DNA from: Sphingomonas taxi
GTDB lineage: Bacteria > Pseudomonadota > Alphaproteobacteria > Sphingomonadales > Sphingomonadaceae
Assembly: GCF_000764535.1 (NCBI RefSeq)
Contig: NZ_CP009572.1
Coordinates: 1-64,000, forward strand
DNA length: 64,000 nucleotides
Direction of reading: 5' to 3'
How positions within the stretch are numbered: the stretch's first letter is position 1; the number at the start of each line of letters is the position of its first letter. Made by a program: the position numbers and the translations under genes. Under the pieces are notes generated by a model. That model saw only the letters and a program-made list of their open reading frames with translations. It did no database searches and was not told the DNA's origin. Shown here one piece after another: positions 26,553-36,153 of this stretch.

Positions 26553-28496
26553 ATGTGTGGCATTGCTGGTTTTGTGGCCAGTCGGAACGCGGGCGTCTCG
26601 CTCACCACCCAAGCGCGGGCGATGACGGCCTGCCTCGCTCACCGCGGTCCCGACGATGACGGCATCTGGACCGATGAAACCGCCGGGCTGGCGTTGGGCC
26701 ACCGTCGATTGGCAATTATTGACCTTTCGCCGGCCGGTCACCAGCCGATGACGTCGACCTGCGGACGCTACGTCACCGTCTTTAACGGCGAGATCTATAA
26801 TTACCGTCTGTTGCGTGCAGAGATCGATGCACAGACACCGGTCATTTGGCGCGGACATTCGGATACCGAAGTGGTACTGCAGGCGATATCACGCTGGGGT
26901 CTTGAAGCAACGCTCCCCAAGCTGAACGGTATGTTTGCAATTGCAGTGTGGGATCGGGAGGAGCGTCGACTTCATCTAGCACGCGATCGGTTCGGCGAGA
27001 AGCCGCTGTACTACGCCAAGGTCGGTAACACTGTGCTCTTCGGGTCCGAATTAAAGGCGTTGCAGGCGCATCCAGCCTTCTCGTCCGAAATCGATCGCGA
27101 TGCCCTGACCTTGTACCTGCGCCACAATTATATTCCCGCTCCGCGCACCATCTGGAAGGAGGTGGCCAAACTCGAGGCAGCGCATCACCTGGTCGTCGAG
27201 GCCGATGGCACGATCGGCGCCCCCCGCGCCTATTGGTCGTTTGAAGCGATCGCCCGTGCGGGTGTTGACCATCCGGCGATGGATCAACCGGAACTCGTCG
27301 ACGAACTTGACGCCGTTCTCTCTCAGGCAATCGGGCTGCGAATGGAAGCCGACGTGCCGCTAGGCGCGTTCCTATCGGGTGGGATTGATTCGTCGCTGAT
27401 CGTTGCGTTGATGCAGCGCCAGTCGACGCGACCAGTCAAGACTTTCACCATCGGCTTTGCCGATAAGGCATATAACGAGGCCAAGCAGGCAAAATTGGTC
27501 GCCCGTCACCTGGGGACCGAGCATCACGAACTCTACGTGACGTCAGAAGACGCGCTGTCACTCATTCCGTCACTTCCTCAGATCTGGGACGAACCGTTCG
27601 CTGATTCGTCCCAAATCCCGACATACATGGTCAGCCGCATGACTCGCGAACACGTCACCGTCGCCCTGTCAGGAGATGCCGGTGACGAACTGTTCGGCGG
27701 CTACAACCGCTATTTCCTGACCAATCGTATTTGGAACTCAACAGGATGGATGCCCCGCTCAGCCCGTTCCACGTTCGGCGCACTGCTTCGCGCGCCGCTG
27801 ACCGGCGACATCGCCCAGCGCTTGTCGAATTTCCTCCCCGCATCGCATCGCCACCACGCGGTTCGTGATCGGCTGCCCAAGATAGCAGACGTCATCGAGG
27901 CACGTGATCACTGGCAGGTTTATCGGCATCTGGTTTCACACTTCGCCGATCCGGCCGCATTGGTCCTCGGCGGGCGCGAACCCGCGACTCTGCTTAATCG
28001 CGCACCACCCAACCTGGGCGATCCGATCCACGCCATGATGTACTTGGATACGTTGACCTACTTACCCGACGACATCCTGACCAAGGTAGATCGGGCGAGC
28101 ATGGCGGTCAGCCTCGAATCACGCATTCCTTTCCTCGATCCCGACGTCGCGGCATTCGCCTGGCGGTTACCGATGTCGGCCAAGATCCGGCAGGGCACGG
28201 GCAAGCGAATCCTGCGCGAGCTGTTGTACCGCCATGTGCCGCAAGCAATCATTGACCGCCCCAAGATGGGCTTCGGCGTGCCAATCGACGAATGGCTGCG
28301 TGGTCCGCTTGTCGATTGGGCTGACGACCTCCTCGCGCGCGATCGGCTCGAACGTGAAGGAATTTTTTCTGTGGAACCGGTCGTACGCATGTGGGAGGAA
28401 CACCGGAGCGGCAAGCGGCGCTGGCACTATAAGCTATGGACCATTTTGATGTTTCAGGCGTGGTATGAGTGCCAGGGCATCGGTCGGGCGAGTTAA
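26553..28496 (+). CDS. asnB: Asparagine synthase (glutamine-hydrolysing) family amidotransferase
   Basis: A 647-aa AsnB-family enzyme. The class II glutaminase domain starts with the catalytic Cys2 (MCGIAGF) and includes HRGPDDDG and FNGEIYN. The synthetase domain carries the PP-loop [10 protein letters not shown] (about residue 270) and the conserved [16 protein letters not shown]. In primary metabolism the product is asparagine. Homologues in lipopolysaccharide and exopolysaccharide clusters amidate uronic-acid sugars (for example WbpS). With a TviB/WbpO-like dehydrogenase in the cluster, amidation of a uronic acid residue is a reasonable inference, though plain asparagine synthesis is not excluded. 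Confidence 0.9.
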   Translation: MCGIAGFVASRNAGVSLTTQARAMTACLAHRGPDDDGIWTDETAGLALGHRRLAIIDLSPAGHQPMTSTCGRYVTVFNGEIYNYRLLRAEIDAQTPVIWRGHSDTEVVLQAISRWGLEATLPKLNGMFAIAVWDREERRLHLARDRFGEKPLYYAKVGNTVLFGSELKALQAHPAFSSEIDRDALTLYLRHNYIPAPRTIWKEVAKLEAAHHLVVEADGTIGAPRAYWSFEAIARAGVDHPAMDQPELVDELDAVLSQAIGLRMEADVPLGAFLSGGIDSSLIVALMQRQSTRPVKTFTIGFADKAYNEAKQAKLVARHLGTEHHELYVTSEDALSLIPSLPQIWDEPFADSSQIPTYMVSRMTREHVTVALSGDAGDELFGGYNRYFLTNRIWNSTGWMPRSARSTFGALLRAPLTGDIAQRLSNFLPASHRHHAVRDRLPKIADVIEARDHWQVYRHLVSHFADPAALVLGGREPATLLNRAPPNLGDPIHAMMYLDTLTYLPDDILTKVDRASMAVSLESRIPFLDPDVAAFAWRLPMSAKIRQGTGKRILRELLYRHVPQAIIDRPKMGFGVPIDEWLRGPLVDWADDLLARDRLEREGIFSVEPVVRMWEEHRSGKRRWHYKLWTILMFQAWYECQGIGRAS

Positions 28497-28634
28497 TCGG
28501 CCTGACCGGCGTCGCTTCATACCTAAGACTGAACGCAGACCCGCCCGCGACCCCCTGTCGCCTTTCGCATTGTCGTAGTCTATTCATTTTCTCGTCGGCA
28601 TTGTGTCCGTCGACATGACAGCGTTGGATCGATC

Positions 28635-29591
28635 TTGGCTCTGTTCTTCGATACCGATTCCGCCCCTGAGGCTTCGCTTCGTTTCACTATCCTGACGCCG
28701 ACGTTCAATCGTGCGCATACGTTGGAACGCGTCTATCAAAGTTTGGCAGCACAGGATCGCTGCGATTTCGAATGGCTTGTGGTCGATGACGGATCAACCG
28801 ATGGCACGGCGGGGATCGTGACGGCGTGGCAAGCATCCGCCCCCTTTCCGATCCGCTACGTGCATCAGTCTAACGGTCACAAGAAGGTCGCGCTTAACAC
28901 CGGTTTCAAAGCGGCCCGCGGTGACTTCACCGTCATCCTCGACAGTGACGACGCCCTGACAGCCGACGCGCTGACCATTTTCGCGCGAGCCTGGGATGAT
29001 ATCCCAGCAGATCAGCGACACCGTTTCTCTGGTGTCCGCGCGCTCTGCATCAGTCCGGATGGCAGGGTCATCGGTGAACGATTTCCTCATGCTCCGTTAG
29101 ATGCGAGCGCCAATGATCTCCTTTATCGATACCGCGTGCATGGCGAGAAGCTAAGCTGCGACCGAACCGATCTGTTACGTCTCTTCCCTTTTCCGGAAGA
29201 CGTGGAGGGACTTGTTCCCGAACAGGTTCTCTGGTCCCAAATATCACGCAACTATAAATGCCGATGCGTAAATGAGCCTGTCAGAATATATTATGATACG
29301 GAAGATTCTTTGTCACGAAAACTCGCGTTATCTAGCTACCAAAATGATTTGGAAGGCTTGGCATATGCCTACAGTTTTGTACTTGATCACGACAACGGCT
29401 GGTTTTTTATAAATCCGAAAATCCTTATCAAGGTCGCTGCCAATCGCGATCGTTTCCTCCATCATTTACGTCGTAATGGATCCAAGAAACGGTACCGTAT
29501 CATGACCAAGGGCGGTCGAGCGATCGCACTTGCATTTGGCTGGATAGGCTACCTTCTTTACTGGCGTGATAATGCTCGGCAGAGCAGGTAG
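28635..29591 (+). CDS. Family 2 glycosyltransferase
   Basis: A 318-aa inverting GT-A enzyme: FTILTPTFNRAHTLERVY, WLVVDDGSTDGTA, the metal site DSDD, then VRALCISPDG and PLDASANDLLYRY. It parallels the first 240 residues of the two-domain GT2 at 19863, motif for motif, so the two are probably duplicates, but it lacks the extra C-terminal domain and ends with a hydrophobic helix (AIALAFGWIGYLLYW). The start is TTG at 28635; no upstream in-frame ATG exists. AT-richer codon use in its second half suggests a different origin from the neighbours. Confidence 0.85.
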   Translation: MALFFDTDSAPEASLRFTILTPTFNRAHTLERVYQSLAAQDRCDFEWLVVDDGSTDGTAGIVTAWQASAPFPIRYVHQSNGHKKVALNTGFKAARGDFTVILDSDDALTADALTIFARAWDDIPADQRHRFSGVRALCISPDGRVIGERFPHAPLDASANDLLYRYRVHGEKLSCDRTDLLRLFPFPEDVEGLVPEQVLWSQISRNYKCRCVNEPVRIYYDTEDSLSRKLALSSYQNDLEGLAYAYSFVLDHDNGWFFINPKILIKVAANRDRFLHHLRRNGSKKRYRIMTKGGRAIALAFGWIGYLLYWRDNARQSR

Positions 29592-29637
29592 ATTAAATCT
29601 TTCTCATGCTACCCTTTGAACCAAGAAATTCGGAAGG

Positions 29638-31542
29638 ATGAACTTGTCACCCGCTCTGATCCGCAAGGTCCTTGCTCTACCCCGCTGGGGCAAGCGAGGA
29701 ATCGTCGTGGCGCTGGACGTCCTCCTGTGCGTCACGAGCGTGCTGGCATCCTTCTATCTGCGGCTGGGTGAATGGCCATTAATTGATAGGGCTATATTGT
29801 GTCCGGTCGCGTTCACCATCTTGACCATTATTCCTCTGTCGTTTTTGCTAGGTGCCTATCGGGCCATCTTCCGCTACACAGGTGCAGTCTCGTTGCTGCT
29901 GACCTTGAAGGTCGCAGCACTGCACGGCGTGGTCTTCGCGCTACTTTTTGTGTTTATCGGCATCGATGGCGTGCCCCGGACTGTGGGGTTGATCCAGCCG
30001 CTGCTGCTTTTCGTGATGCTCATGGCATCGAGGCTGGTGGCGAGTTCACTGCTAGGACGCGCGGTTAACCTGCCATGGCAGCGATCAGAATTTCCTATCG
30101 TCATGATTTACGGCGCTGGCTCTGCGGGGCGCCAACTCGCGTCCGCAATCCGCGCTAGCGGTGAGATGGTACTAACCGGCTTCATTGATGACGATCCGTT
30201 GCTTCAGCGAGGAATTCTCAACGGTGCCCGGATCTACGGTCCTGCCGAACTTCAGGCGGTCGTTCTGCGGCATAAGGTGACTGATATTCTGCTGGCGCTA
30301 CCGTCAGCCACCCGCAGTCGCAAAAGCGAAATTGTTCGTGAACTTCACGAGTTGAACCTCCACGTGCGGACGCTTCCTGGCGTCATTGATCTGGCGCGGG
30401 GACGGGTCTCTGTGTCGGACTTGAAAGATCTAGACATTGAGGACTTGCTGGGACGCTCCCCCGTACCGCCCAATACCGCGCTACTCAATGAAGCTATTGC
30501 CGGACGAGCCGTCTTGGTTACCGGTGCCGGCGGATCGATTGGCAGTGAATTGTGCAGGCAAATTGCTGCGATTGGACCATCGACGCTGGTCCTCGTTGAT
30601 CACAGCGAATATATGCTGTACTCAATCAATGAAGAACTGCTCCGCCTCACTATAAAACCCGACGCTAAAGACTTCCGCATCGTACCCCTGCTCGCCTCGG
30701 TGACGGACGCAGTCCGCCTAAACACTATCATCGCTGAATGGCGGCCTGAATGCATCTTCCACGCGGCCGCGTACAAACATGTTCCGCTCGTTGAGCATAA
30801 TCCTGTGGAGGGTGTCCGTAATAACGTGTTGGGCACGCTGAATGTCGCTGAGATCGCACAGCGTCACGGTGTTGATTCGGTCATCCTTATCAGCACCGAC
30901 AAAGCGGTACGGCCGACCAACGTCATGGGAGCAAGTAAGCGTTTTTCTGAACTCATCCTTCAGGCTAAGCACGATGTTGAAGGTGCTCGTAAAACGCGTT
31001 TTTCAATGGTCCGCTTTGGAAACGTGTTGGGCTCCAACGGTTCGGTGGTTCCTCTCTTCCACCGGCAAATCGCCCAAGGCGGCCCTGTTACCGTAACGCA
31101 TCCTGACGTTATCCGTTACTTCATGACCATCCCCGAGGCCGCGCAGTTGGTCATTCAAGCCGGCGCCATGTCGCGCGGAGGCGAGGTCTTCGTGCTGGAC
31201 ATGGGCGAGCCTGTCCGCATCATGGATCTCGCCCGTAACATGATCGAGCTGTCTGGTATGACGGTAAGTGACGAGCATACCGACGGTGACATCGAGATCA
31301 AAGTAGTTGGCCTACGTTCCGGCGAGAAGCTTTATGAAGAATTGCTGATTGGAAACGATGCTAATCCCACTGATCATCCACGCATCCTGCAAGCGCATGA
31401 ATCGTTCCTATCTTGGGATACGCTTAGCCCGTACCTTGCCTCGTTAAAAGTCGCTATCAACGCTGACGATATTGTAGAAGTTAAATCAATCCTACTTTCT
31501 GTCGTTGCTGAGTACAGCCCTGAATCTAATCAACCATTATGA
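29638..31542 (+). CDS. UDP-N-acetylglucosamine 4,6-dehydratase, membrane type (WbpM/PglF/CapD-like)
   Basis: A 634-aa inner-membrane sugar-nucleotide dehydratase. Four N-terminal transmembrane helices (about residues 22-140) precede a CoA-binding-like Rossmann domain (VMIYGAGSAGRQLA). The catalytic extended SDR domain begins VLVTGAGGSIGSELCRQI (near 290). The active-site signature STDKAVRPTNVMGASKR has Met in place of the usual Tyr, as in WbpM/FlaA1 enzymes. It makes the UDP-4-keto-6-deoxy sugar that feeds QuiNAc/FucNAc/bacillosamine pathways. It follows GT2 by 46 bp and ends the rightward group. Lower GC than the flanking plasmid genes. Confidence 0.92.
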   Translation: MNLSPALIRKVLALPRWGKRGIVVALDVLLCVTSVLASFYLRLGEWPLIDRAILCPVAFTILTIIPLSFLLGAYRAIFRYTGAVSLLLTLKVAALHGVVFALLFVFIGIDGVPRTVGLIQPLLLFVMLMASRLVASSLLGRAVNLPWQRSEFPIVMIYGAGSAGRQLASAIRASGEMVLTGFIDDDPLLQRGILNGARIYGPAELQAVVLRHKVTDILLALPSATRSRKSEIVRELHELNLHVRTLPGVIDLARGRVSVSDLKDLDIEDLLGRSPVPPNTALLNEAIAGRAVLVTGAGGSIGSELCRQIAAIGPSTLVLVDHSEYMLYSINEELLRLTIKPDAKDFRIVPLLASVTDAVRLNTIIAEWRPECIFHAAAYKHVPLVEHNPVEGVRNNVLGTLNVAEIAQRHGVDSVILISTDKAVRPTNVMGASKRFSELILQAKHDVEGARKTRFSMVRFGNVLGSNGSVVPLFHRQIAQGGPVTVTHPDVIRYFMTIPEAAQLVIQAGAMSRGGEVFVLDMGEPVRIMDLARNMIELSGMTVSDEHTDGDIEIKVVGLRSGEKLYEELLIGNDANPTDHPRILQAHESFLSWDTLSPYLASLKVAINADDIVEVKSILLSVVAEYSPESNQPL

Positions 31543-32314
31543 CGGTTACTCGAAATTATGATCGCCTTGAACTTCAATAATATGCAAGCTCCTTGCTTGG
31601 ATTATGTGACGTGATAGAATCATTTGCCTTACGTCCCAGTTCATAACGCCATCGCCGCGTCAGCATCGTCTAACCGAGCCGATGATGGCCGTGAGTGTTA
31701 TCAGGCGTTCGCGCGTACGAGGCCTTCACATCAAGGGCGAATTTAACATGATGCTCGGTTGCAAAAAGCCTGGATCGACCGAAACCGTGCTGGCCCGTAA
31801 TAGCGCATCACCCCGGTTCGTTCAGGAGTGCGAGCCGGCAAAGCTGGCTGCTGCCGCTCGCAGACTGGGGCGGCGGCGTGCGTGCTTCGGCGACCAGCAT
31901 CCGGTCGATCAGGGTTGTCAATTCGTCCAGCATCATCGATCTGGCTTCCGCGCCAATGCGATTGCGATCGGGCACTGCACCGACCCGCTCGCCAATTTGG
32001 TTAGCGCGCTTCGCGCATCCCGCCAGCAGAGCAGTTAGCGCACCAGCCGTTCCACGGCGGTGACGTTGGCGAACGCCTCCGGTGTCGCGCTTTTCATCAT
32101 CTAATGGTCGCCCACCCACATCGGCATGGCGAGCGTGCACGCCGCCATCCGCTCGGGCCATGGCCAACTCGCCGGCACGGTGCGCGCGACGATCCCGGCG
32201 AACCCGCTACGCTCGTGCAGGAATTGCCCATATCATCCCGTCAAATGGCAATAAAGGATGCGATTGACAAAAACCGTCTGGTGGATGCGCTCGGTTGACA
32301 AGGTTGACTAAGAA
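31543..32314. other. Gap with possible decayed gene, no intact CDS
   Basis: About 770 bp between the WbpM-like gene and ugd. The reverse strand has one frame readable as protein-like but cut by stops (around 32220 to 31950: VARTVPASWPWPERM, then a stop, MMKSATPEAFANV, another stop). An ORF at 31808-32167 exists in another reverse frame. I recognise no family. The pattern suggests a decayed gene rather than a working one. Confidence 0.4.
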
Positions 32315-33616
32315 TCACCGCCCGATGGCGGAGTAGTTGAAGCCGGCGGCCTCGACCTCTTCGCGGCGGTAGATGTTGCGCAGATCGACGAGCACCGGCG
32401 CCGCCATCGCCTGTTTCAGCCGATCGAGATCGAGCGCGCGGAACGCATCCCATTCGGTCACGATCACCACCGCATCCGCGCCGGCCGCCGCCTCATAGGC
32501 GTCCTTGCAATAGGTCAGCTCCGGCATCATCCGCCGCGCCGGCTCGATCCCCTCGGGATCGTAGGCGCGTACCGTCACGCCGGCGTCGCGCAGCGCCTGC
32601 GCGATCGCGATCGACGGCGCGTCGCGCATGTCGTCGGTATTGGGTTTGAACGTCAGGCCGAGCAATGCGACCGTCTTGCCCTTCGGACCGTCGCCCAGCG
32701 CGTGCAGCACCTTGCGCCCCATCGCCCGCTTGCGGCTGTCGTTCACCTTGACCACCGCCTCGACGATATGGACCGGGCTTTCGAAATCCTCGGCGGTCTT
32801 GAGCAGCGCGAGCGTGTCCTTGGGGAAGCACGACCCGCCATAGCCGGGGCCGGCGTGCAGGAACTTCTTGCCGATGCGGTTGTCGAGGCCGATGCCGCGG
32901 CTGACGTCCTGGACGTTCGCGCCCACCGCCTCGCAGAGGTCGGCGATCTCGTTGATGAAGGTGATCTTGGTCGCAAGGAACGCATTCGCCGCATATTTGA
33001 TCAGCTCGGACGTCCGCCGCCCGGTGAACAGGATCGGCGATTCGTTAAGATACAGCGGCCGATAGACGCCGCGCATCACCTTGCGCGCCGCCTCGTCGTC
33101 GGTGCCGATGACGATCCGGTCGGGGCGCTTGAAGTCGCCGATCGCGGCGCCTTCGCGCAGGAACTCGGGGTTGGAGACGACGGCGACCGCGACGTCGGGC
33201 CGTTTCTCGCGTAGGATCGCCTCGACCTTGTCGCCGGTGCCGACGGGCACGGTCGACTTGGTGACGACGACCGTCGGACCGGTCACCGCCGCGGCGATCT
33301 CTTCGGTGGCCGCGAAGACATAGCTGAGATCGGCATGGCCGTCGCCGCGACGCGACGGCGTCCCCACCGCGATGAAGATCGCATCCGCACCTGCAACTGA
33401 CGCGGAAAGGTCCGTGGTGAAGCTCAGCCGCCCAGCTACCACATTCGCAGCGACCAGCGCCTCCAGCCCCGGCTCGTAGATCGGCATCCGCCCTGCCTTC
33501 AGTGCCGCGATCTTGCCCTCGTCCTTATCGACGCAGATCACCTCATGCCCGAAGTCCGAAAAACACGCTCCAGACACCAGGCCCACATAGCCTGAACCGA
33601 TCATCGTGACCTTCAA
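32315..33616 (-). CDS. ugd: UDP-glucose 6-dehydrogenase
   Basis: A 433-aa enzyme oxidising UDP-glucose to UDP-glucuronate with two NAD+. It has the N-terminal dinucleotide motif MIGSGYVGLVSGAC, TKSTVPVGTGDKV, the substrate-binding NPEFLREGAAI and the catalytic cysteine in GGSCFPKDTLAL (about residue 260). The C-terminal domain includes LLGLTFKPNTDDMRDAPS. The start is TTG (33616) with AAGGA upstream. It supplies UDP-GlcA for polymer synthesis and for the epimerase at 14545, and uses UDP-glucose from GalU (42572). It is a single leftward gene between decayed regions, with much higher GC third positions than the genes to its left. Confidence 0.95.
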   Translation of the reverse strand: MKVTMIGSGYVGLVSGACFSDFGHEVICVDKDEGKIAALKAGRMPIYEPGLEALVAANVVAGRLSFTTDLSASVAGADAIFIAVGTPSRRGDGHADLSYVFAATEEIAAAVTGPTVVVTKSTVPVGTGDKVEAILREKRPDVAVAVVSNPEFLREGAAIGDFKRPDRIVIGTDDEAARKVMRGVYRPLYLNESPILFTGRRTSELIKYAANAFLATKITFINEIADLCEAVGANVQDVSRGIGLDNRIGKKFLHAGPGYGGSCFPKDTLALLKTAEDFESPVHIVEAVVKVNDSRKRAMGRKVLHALGDGPKGKTVALLGLTFKPNTDDMRDAPSIAIAQALRDAGVTVRAYDPEGIEPARRMMPELTYCKDAYEAAAGADAVVIVTEWDAFRALDLDRLKQAMAAPVLVDLRNIYRREEVEAAGFNYSAIGR

Positions 33617-33757
33617 TGCGCCATCCTTCTCTTGCAGAGCGCTTCTCTAGCCATAGATGTCCTATGGTACCACTGTCGATAATTGCTAACCTCGCTGCGG
33701 ACGACCCGGCCTTCAGCCGAAATGTTCCTTTAATCGAACTTGGCTATGCAGAATGCC

Positions 33758-34100
33758 ATGTGCATTCTCATCATCGGTGGAGCCAGGGTCATCGAATCAG
33801 CACTCGCTCGCCACCTGATCGCGGTGGGGCGAGCATAAACTGCTCATTCTCAGCGTTCAACTATGCGGGCACGGACCGCGCTCGCGTCGGTCGGCGACAT
33901 AGCTCGCACTTCCGCGTCGCGCTCCACGACGTCCGGCCCCACATCACCACCCATCTCGCTGCGGAGAGCCATGTTGATCGCTCGATGATGGCCCCCGGCG
34001 CGTTCGTGCGTACCAATCTGGTCAAGACCTACATGTTGCTCGACGCGGCCCTGGCCTATTGGCGAAGACCCGGCGCGGACGCACGCACGCGGTTCCACTT
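33758..34100 (+). pseudogene. Fragment of dTDP-glucose 4,6-dehydratase (rmlB)
   Basis: A decayed 5' copy of rmlB. The start reads MCILIIGGARVIESALARHL, parallel to [20 protein letters not shown] of the intact gene at 40510, but a TAA ends this frame after 26 codons and the Rossmann glycine pattern is broken. After a frame change and a short deletion the homology resumes: NYAGTDRA, then [21 protein letters not shown] and LAYWRR against [21 protein letters not shown] and RAYWQG. Homology stops near 34100, where the transposase remnant begins. Non-functional. Confidence 0.85.
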
Positions 34101-34540
34101 CTCGGCGATTTCCTTCATCCGCTCTTTCAGGTCGGCCTGATCGGCGCGGCGCCCACGATAATGATAGCTCGACCGCTCCGCCTGGAGCACTCGCAAGCCC
34201 ACCTTATGCTGACCTGCCATGTGCTGCGAACATCATCGACGAACTGCTGGCGCCGGTCAGGCCTCAGAGCTTACGCGAGACGACATCCTACAACATCGCC
34301 TTGTCGAGGCTCAGGTCAGCGACCAACCGTTTCAGCTTGGGATTCTCCTCCTCAAGCTGGCGTAGCCGTTACATCTCCGACGACATCAGCTCCGCATACT
34401 TCTTGTGCCATACGTAGAACGTCACCCCGCTGATCTCGGTCTTCCGGCACACCTCGCCCACGCCCGTGCCGTCCTCGGCCTTCTTCAGCACGAAGGCGAT
34501 CTGCGCCTCAGAAAACTTCGATCTCTTCATCGCTCACTCC
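34101..34540 (-). mobile_element. IS3-family transposase remnant (orfA plus start of orfB)
   Basis: Reverse-strand translation from the ATG at 34530 gives MKRSKFSEAQIAFVLKKAED, then CRKTEISGVTFYVWHKKY, the helix-turn-helix of an IS3-family OrfA (IS51/IS407-like). In-frame stops follow EM and KL, so it is dead. Downstream, orfB-like peptides appear in shifting frames (TWQVSIRWACE, then ERSSYHYRGRRADQADL and KEIAEK), before the sequence runs directly into the rmlB fragment. No convincing terminal inverted repeats remain. It probably marks an old insertion and deletion that removed the rest of rmlB. Confidence 0.85.
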
Positions 34541-34880
34541 GCTTCCCTAGCCCTCCTTCCCAACTGGGATCTTCCAGCTCAAAGCGGTCCAAAACACGGG
34601 CAAGCACGTCAAGTTTGATGGTGCGATCCTTTCGCTAGAATAGAAAGAAGCTTTATGGGATGGTACGTTGTGGGTGCGCCACGACCACGCACGCCATCCG
34701 AGCGGCAATACAGCAGTCGTAAGCTTGACCTCGATCCACCAGATGCCGGTACTGGGACAGCTAGTGAACAGGTTCCTCGGATGTTACACCTCTCCACTGC
34801 CAGATACTGACTTAAATTTGTGCACGTCGCCCAGGCTTTCACGGCTTGACCCGTCTTCGCAGAACGTGTCGATCTTGTGA
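34541..34880. other. Intergenic stretch without a recognisable gene
   Basis: About 340 bp between the transposase remnant and the partition genes. Short open frames are present but none has a ribosome site, a familiar motif or the codon bias of the neighbours. No terminator or repeat stood out. Confidence 0.5.
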
Positions 34881-35165
34881 TCAATCCCCGATCGGGCTCT
34901 CGCCGTGCTTGCGCAGCACGTCGTTGAACGCCTCGGCCATCAGCGCCTGGAGGCTGCGGCCCTGACGACGCGCCAGGGTATGCATCGCGAACGACATCTC
35001 GGGGCTGAAGAAGCCGGCGATCTGCTTGCGGCCTTGGCGGCTTGCCGGCCCCTGCCCTGCCGCACCGGCGGGTGGCGTCGGAGCGGCGACCGGTGCCGGC
35101 GCCGCGACGGTGGCGGGCGGCGCGCTGACGGTGCGCAGATTGGCGAAACTCGGCTTGCGGCTCAT
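34881..35165 (-). CDS. Ribbon-helix-helix partner of ParA (ParB-equivalent candidate)
   Basis: A 94-aa protein: a flexible Ala/Pro-rich N-terminus (residues 1-40) and a C-terminal ribbon-helix-helix fold. KQIAGFFSPEM forms the strand, AMHTLARRQGRSLQALMAEAFNDVLRKHG the two helices. Its ATG overlaps the parA stop (ATGA), the arrangement of type Ib partition systems in which a small RHH centromere-binding protein (ParG/ParR-like) works with a small ParA. DNA binding to the adjacent palindromic repeats is inferred, not shown. Confidence 0.75.
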   Translation of the reverse strand: MSRKPSFANLRTVSAPPATVAAPAPVAAPTPPAGAAGQGPASRQGRKQIAGFFSPEMSFAMHTLARRQGRSLQALMAEAFNDVLRKHGESPIGD

Positions 35166-35824
35166 GCAGGTACCTTCTTGCGGGTCTTGGCCTTAGCAAC
35201 CGGCATGCCGACCTGTCGACATGTCCACGCGTAGAGCTGTCGAATATCCTCGGCGGCCTTGCCGTCGGGCTCGTATTCCATGACGGTGCGCCCCTCCCCG
35301 CTCGCGTGGCGATAGGCGGCGCGATCGGGGATCTGCACCGGGCAGGGCGGCGTGCCGAAGCCTTCGACCAGTTCGCCGGCTTCCTGGTAGACGCGCGGCG
35401 CATTGGGCGCGCCGGCGGTGAAGACGACATAGGCGGGCTTGCGGAGCAGCTGCACCAGCTTGGCGGTGGTCTGGATCGCCGACAGGTCGAAGGCGCTCGG
35501 CCGGCACGGGATCAGCACGAGATCGGCGACCTCGACCGCGGCGCGGGCAGCGCTGTCGGCATGGGGCGGCGTATCGATGACGATCAGCTCGGCCCCCTGC
35601 CCGCGTGCTGCCTCGACCTTGGCGGCGAGCCGTGGCGGCGGGCTGTCGATCACCTCGGGCGGCGCCTCTCCACGCCAGGCCGCCCATTGGCTGGCGGTCG
35701 CCTGCGGGTCGGTATCGATGATGAGCGCGACGCGGCCGGCATCCTGCGCGGCCGCGGCGAGGTGGAGCGCGAGCGTCGTCTTGCCCGCGCCGCCCTTCTG
35801 ACTGATGATCGCGATGGTCGCCAT
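35162..35824 (-). CDS. parA: Plasmid partition ATPase ParA
   Basis: A 220-aa deviant Walker ATPase: MATIAIISQKGGAGKTTLAL (Walker A KGGAGKTT at residues 10-17 with the signature lysine), ALIIDTDPQATAS (A'), and LIVIDTPPHAD (Walker B). It lacks an N-terminal helix-turn-helix, so it belongs to the small type Ib ParA/ParF group. It moves plasmid copies over the nucleoid together with the small RHH protein coded just downstream. The 330-bp region upstream carries palindromic repeats that are candidates for the centromere. The 3' end contains a further copy of these repeats. Confidence 0.93.
   Translation of the reverse strand: MATIAIISQKGGAGKTTLALHLAAAAQDAGRVALIIDTDPQATASQWAAWRGEAPPEVIDSPPPRLAAKVEAARGQGAELIVIDTPPHADSAARAAVEVADLVLIPCRPSAFDLSAIQTTAKLVQLLRKPAYVVFTAGAPNAPRVYQEAGELVEGFGTPPCPVQIPDRAAYRHASGEGRTVMEYEPDGKAAEDIRQLYAWTCRQVGMPVAKAKTRKKVPA
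35213..35243. repeat. GTCGACATGTC element, copy b (within parA 3' end)
   Basis: CTGTCGACATGTCCACGCG followed by AGAGCTGTCGA: the 12-bp palindromic core TGTCGACATGTC and a second GTCGA half about 15 bp further on. It lies inside the end of parA, so the protein and the site overlap. Confidence 0.5.
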
Positions 35825-36153
35825 GTCGTCCTCCCTACATGTCTACATGCCGACGTGGCAAGTCCTCGACGTATAGACATATAGACGCGTCGAGCCCCCT
35901 GCCCGACCGGACGATCAACGGAATCGACGAACACGATACGGCCGTCGATCCGTCGACACCTCGACAGGTCGACGCACGCTGCCAAAGGTGAGGATCACCG
36001 CCCTGAACCGCTTGCTCCTCCTAGGGAGCATGTGACGGCGTAGCCGGCACCCTGGTCTTTCGTTTTATCGTCGGGCTGTTTTGGTTCGTCGCTCGTCCTT
36101 CGTCGTCGTCAGACGATTGCGTTGGCCGTCTAGGCCAACCCTTTTGTTCTCAT
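35825..36153. promoter_or_regulatory. parA upstream region with palindromic repeats: candidate centromere/operator
   Basis: The 330-bp gap upstream of parA contains no gene. ACATGTCTACATG lies at 35837-35849. An inverted repeat CTCGACG / CGTCGAG spans 35865-35894 around a TATAGACATATAGAC direct repeat. A dense cluster of GTCGA units (CGTCGATCCGTCGACACC, then TCGACAGGTCGACG) lies at 35943-35974. Type Ib partition systems often place their centromere just upstream of parA, where the RHH protein also represses the operon. The rest of the gap (35990-36153) shows nothing recognisable. Confidence 0.55.

Noticed and set aside
31808..32167. 119-codon reverse frame between the WbpM-like gene and ugd
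   Set aside because: A neighbouring frame looks more protein-like but is broken by stops; neither shows a family motif, so only a decayed-gene note is given.
34609..35430. 273-codon reverse frame over the partition genes
   Set aside because: It is antiphase to parA and the RHH gene, which have strong motifs and coupled overlap.
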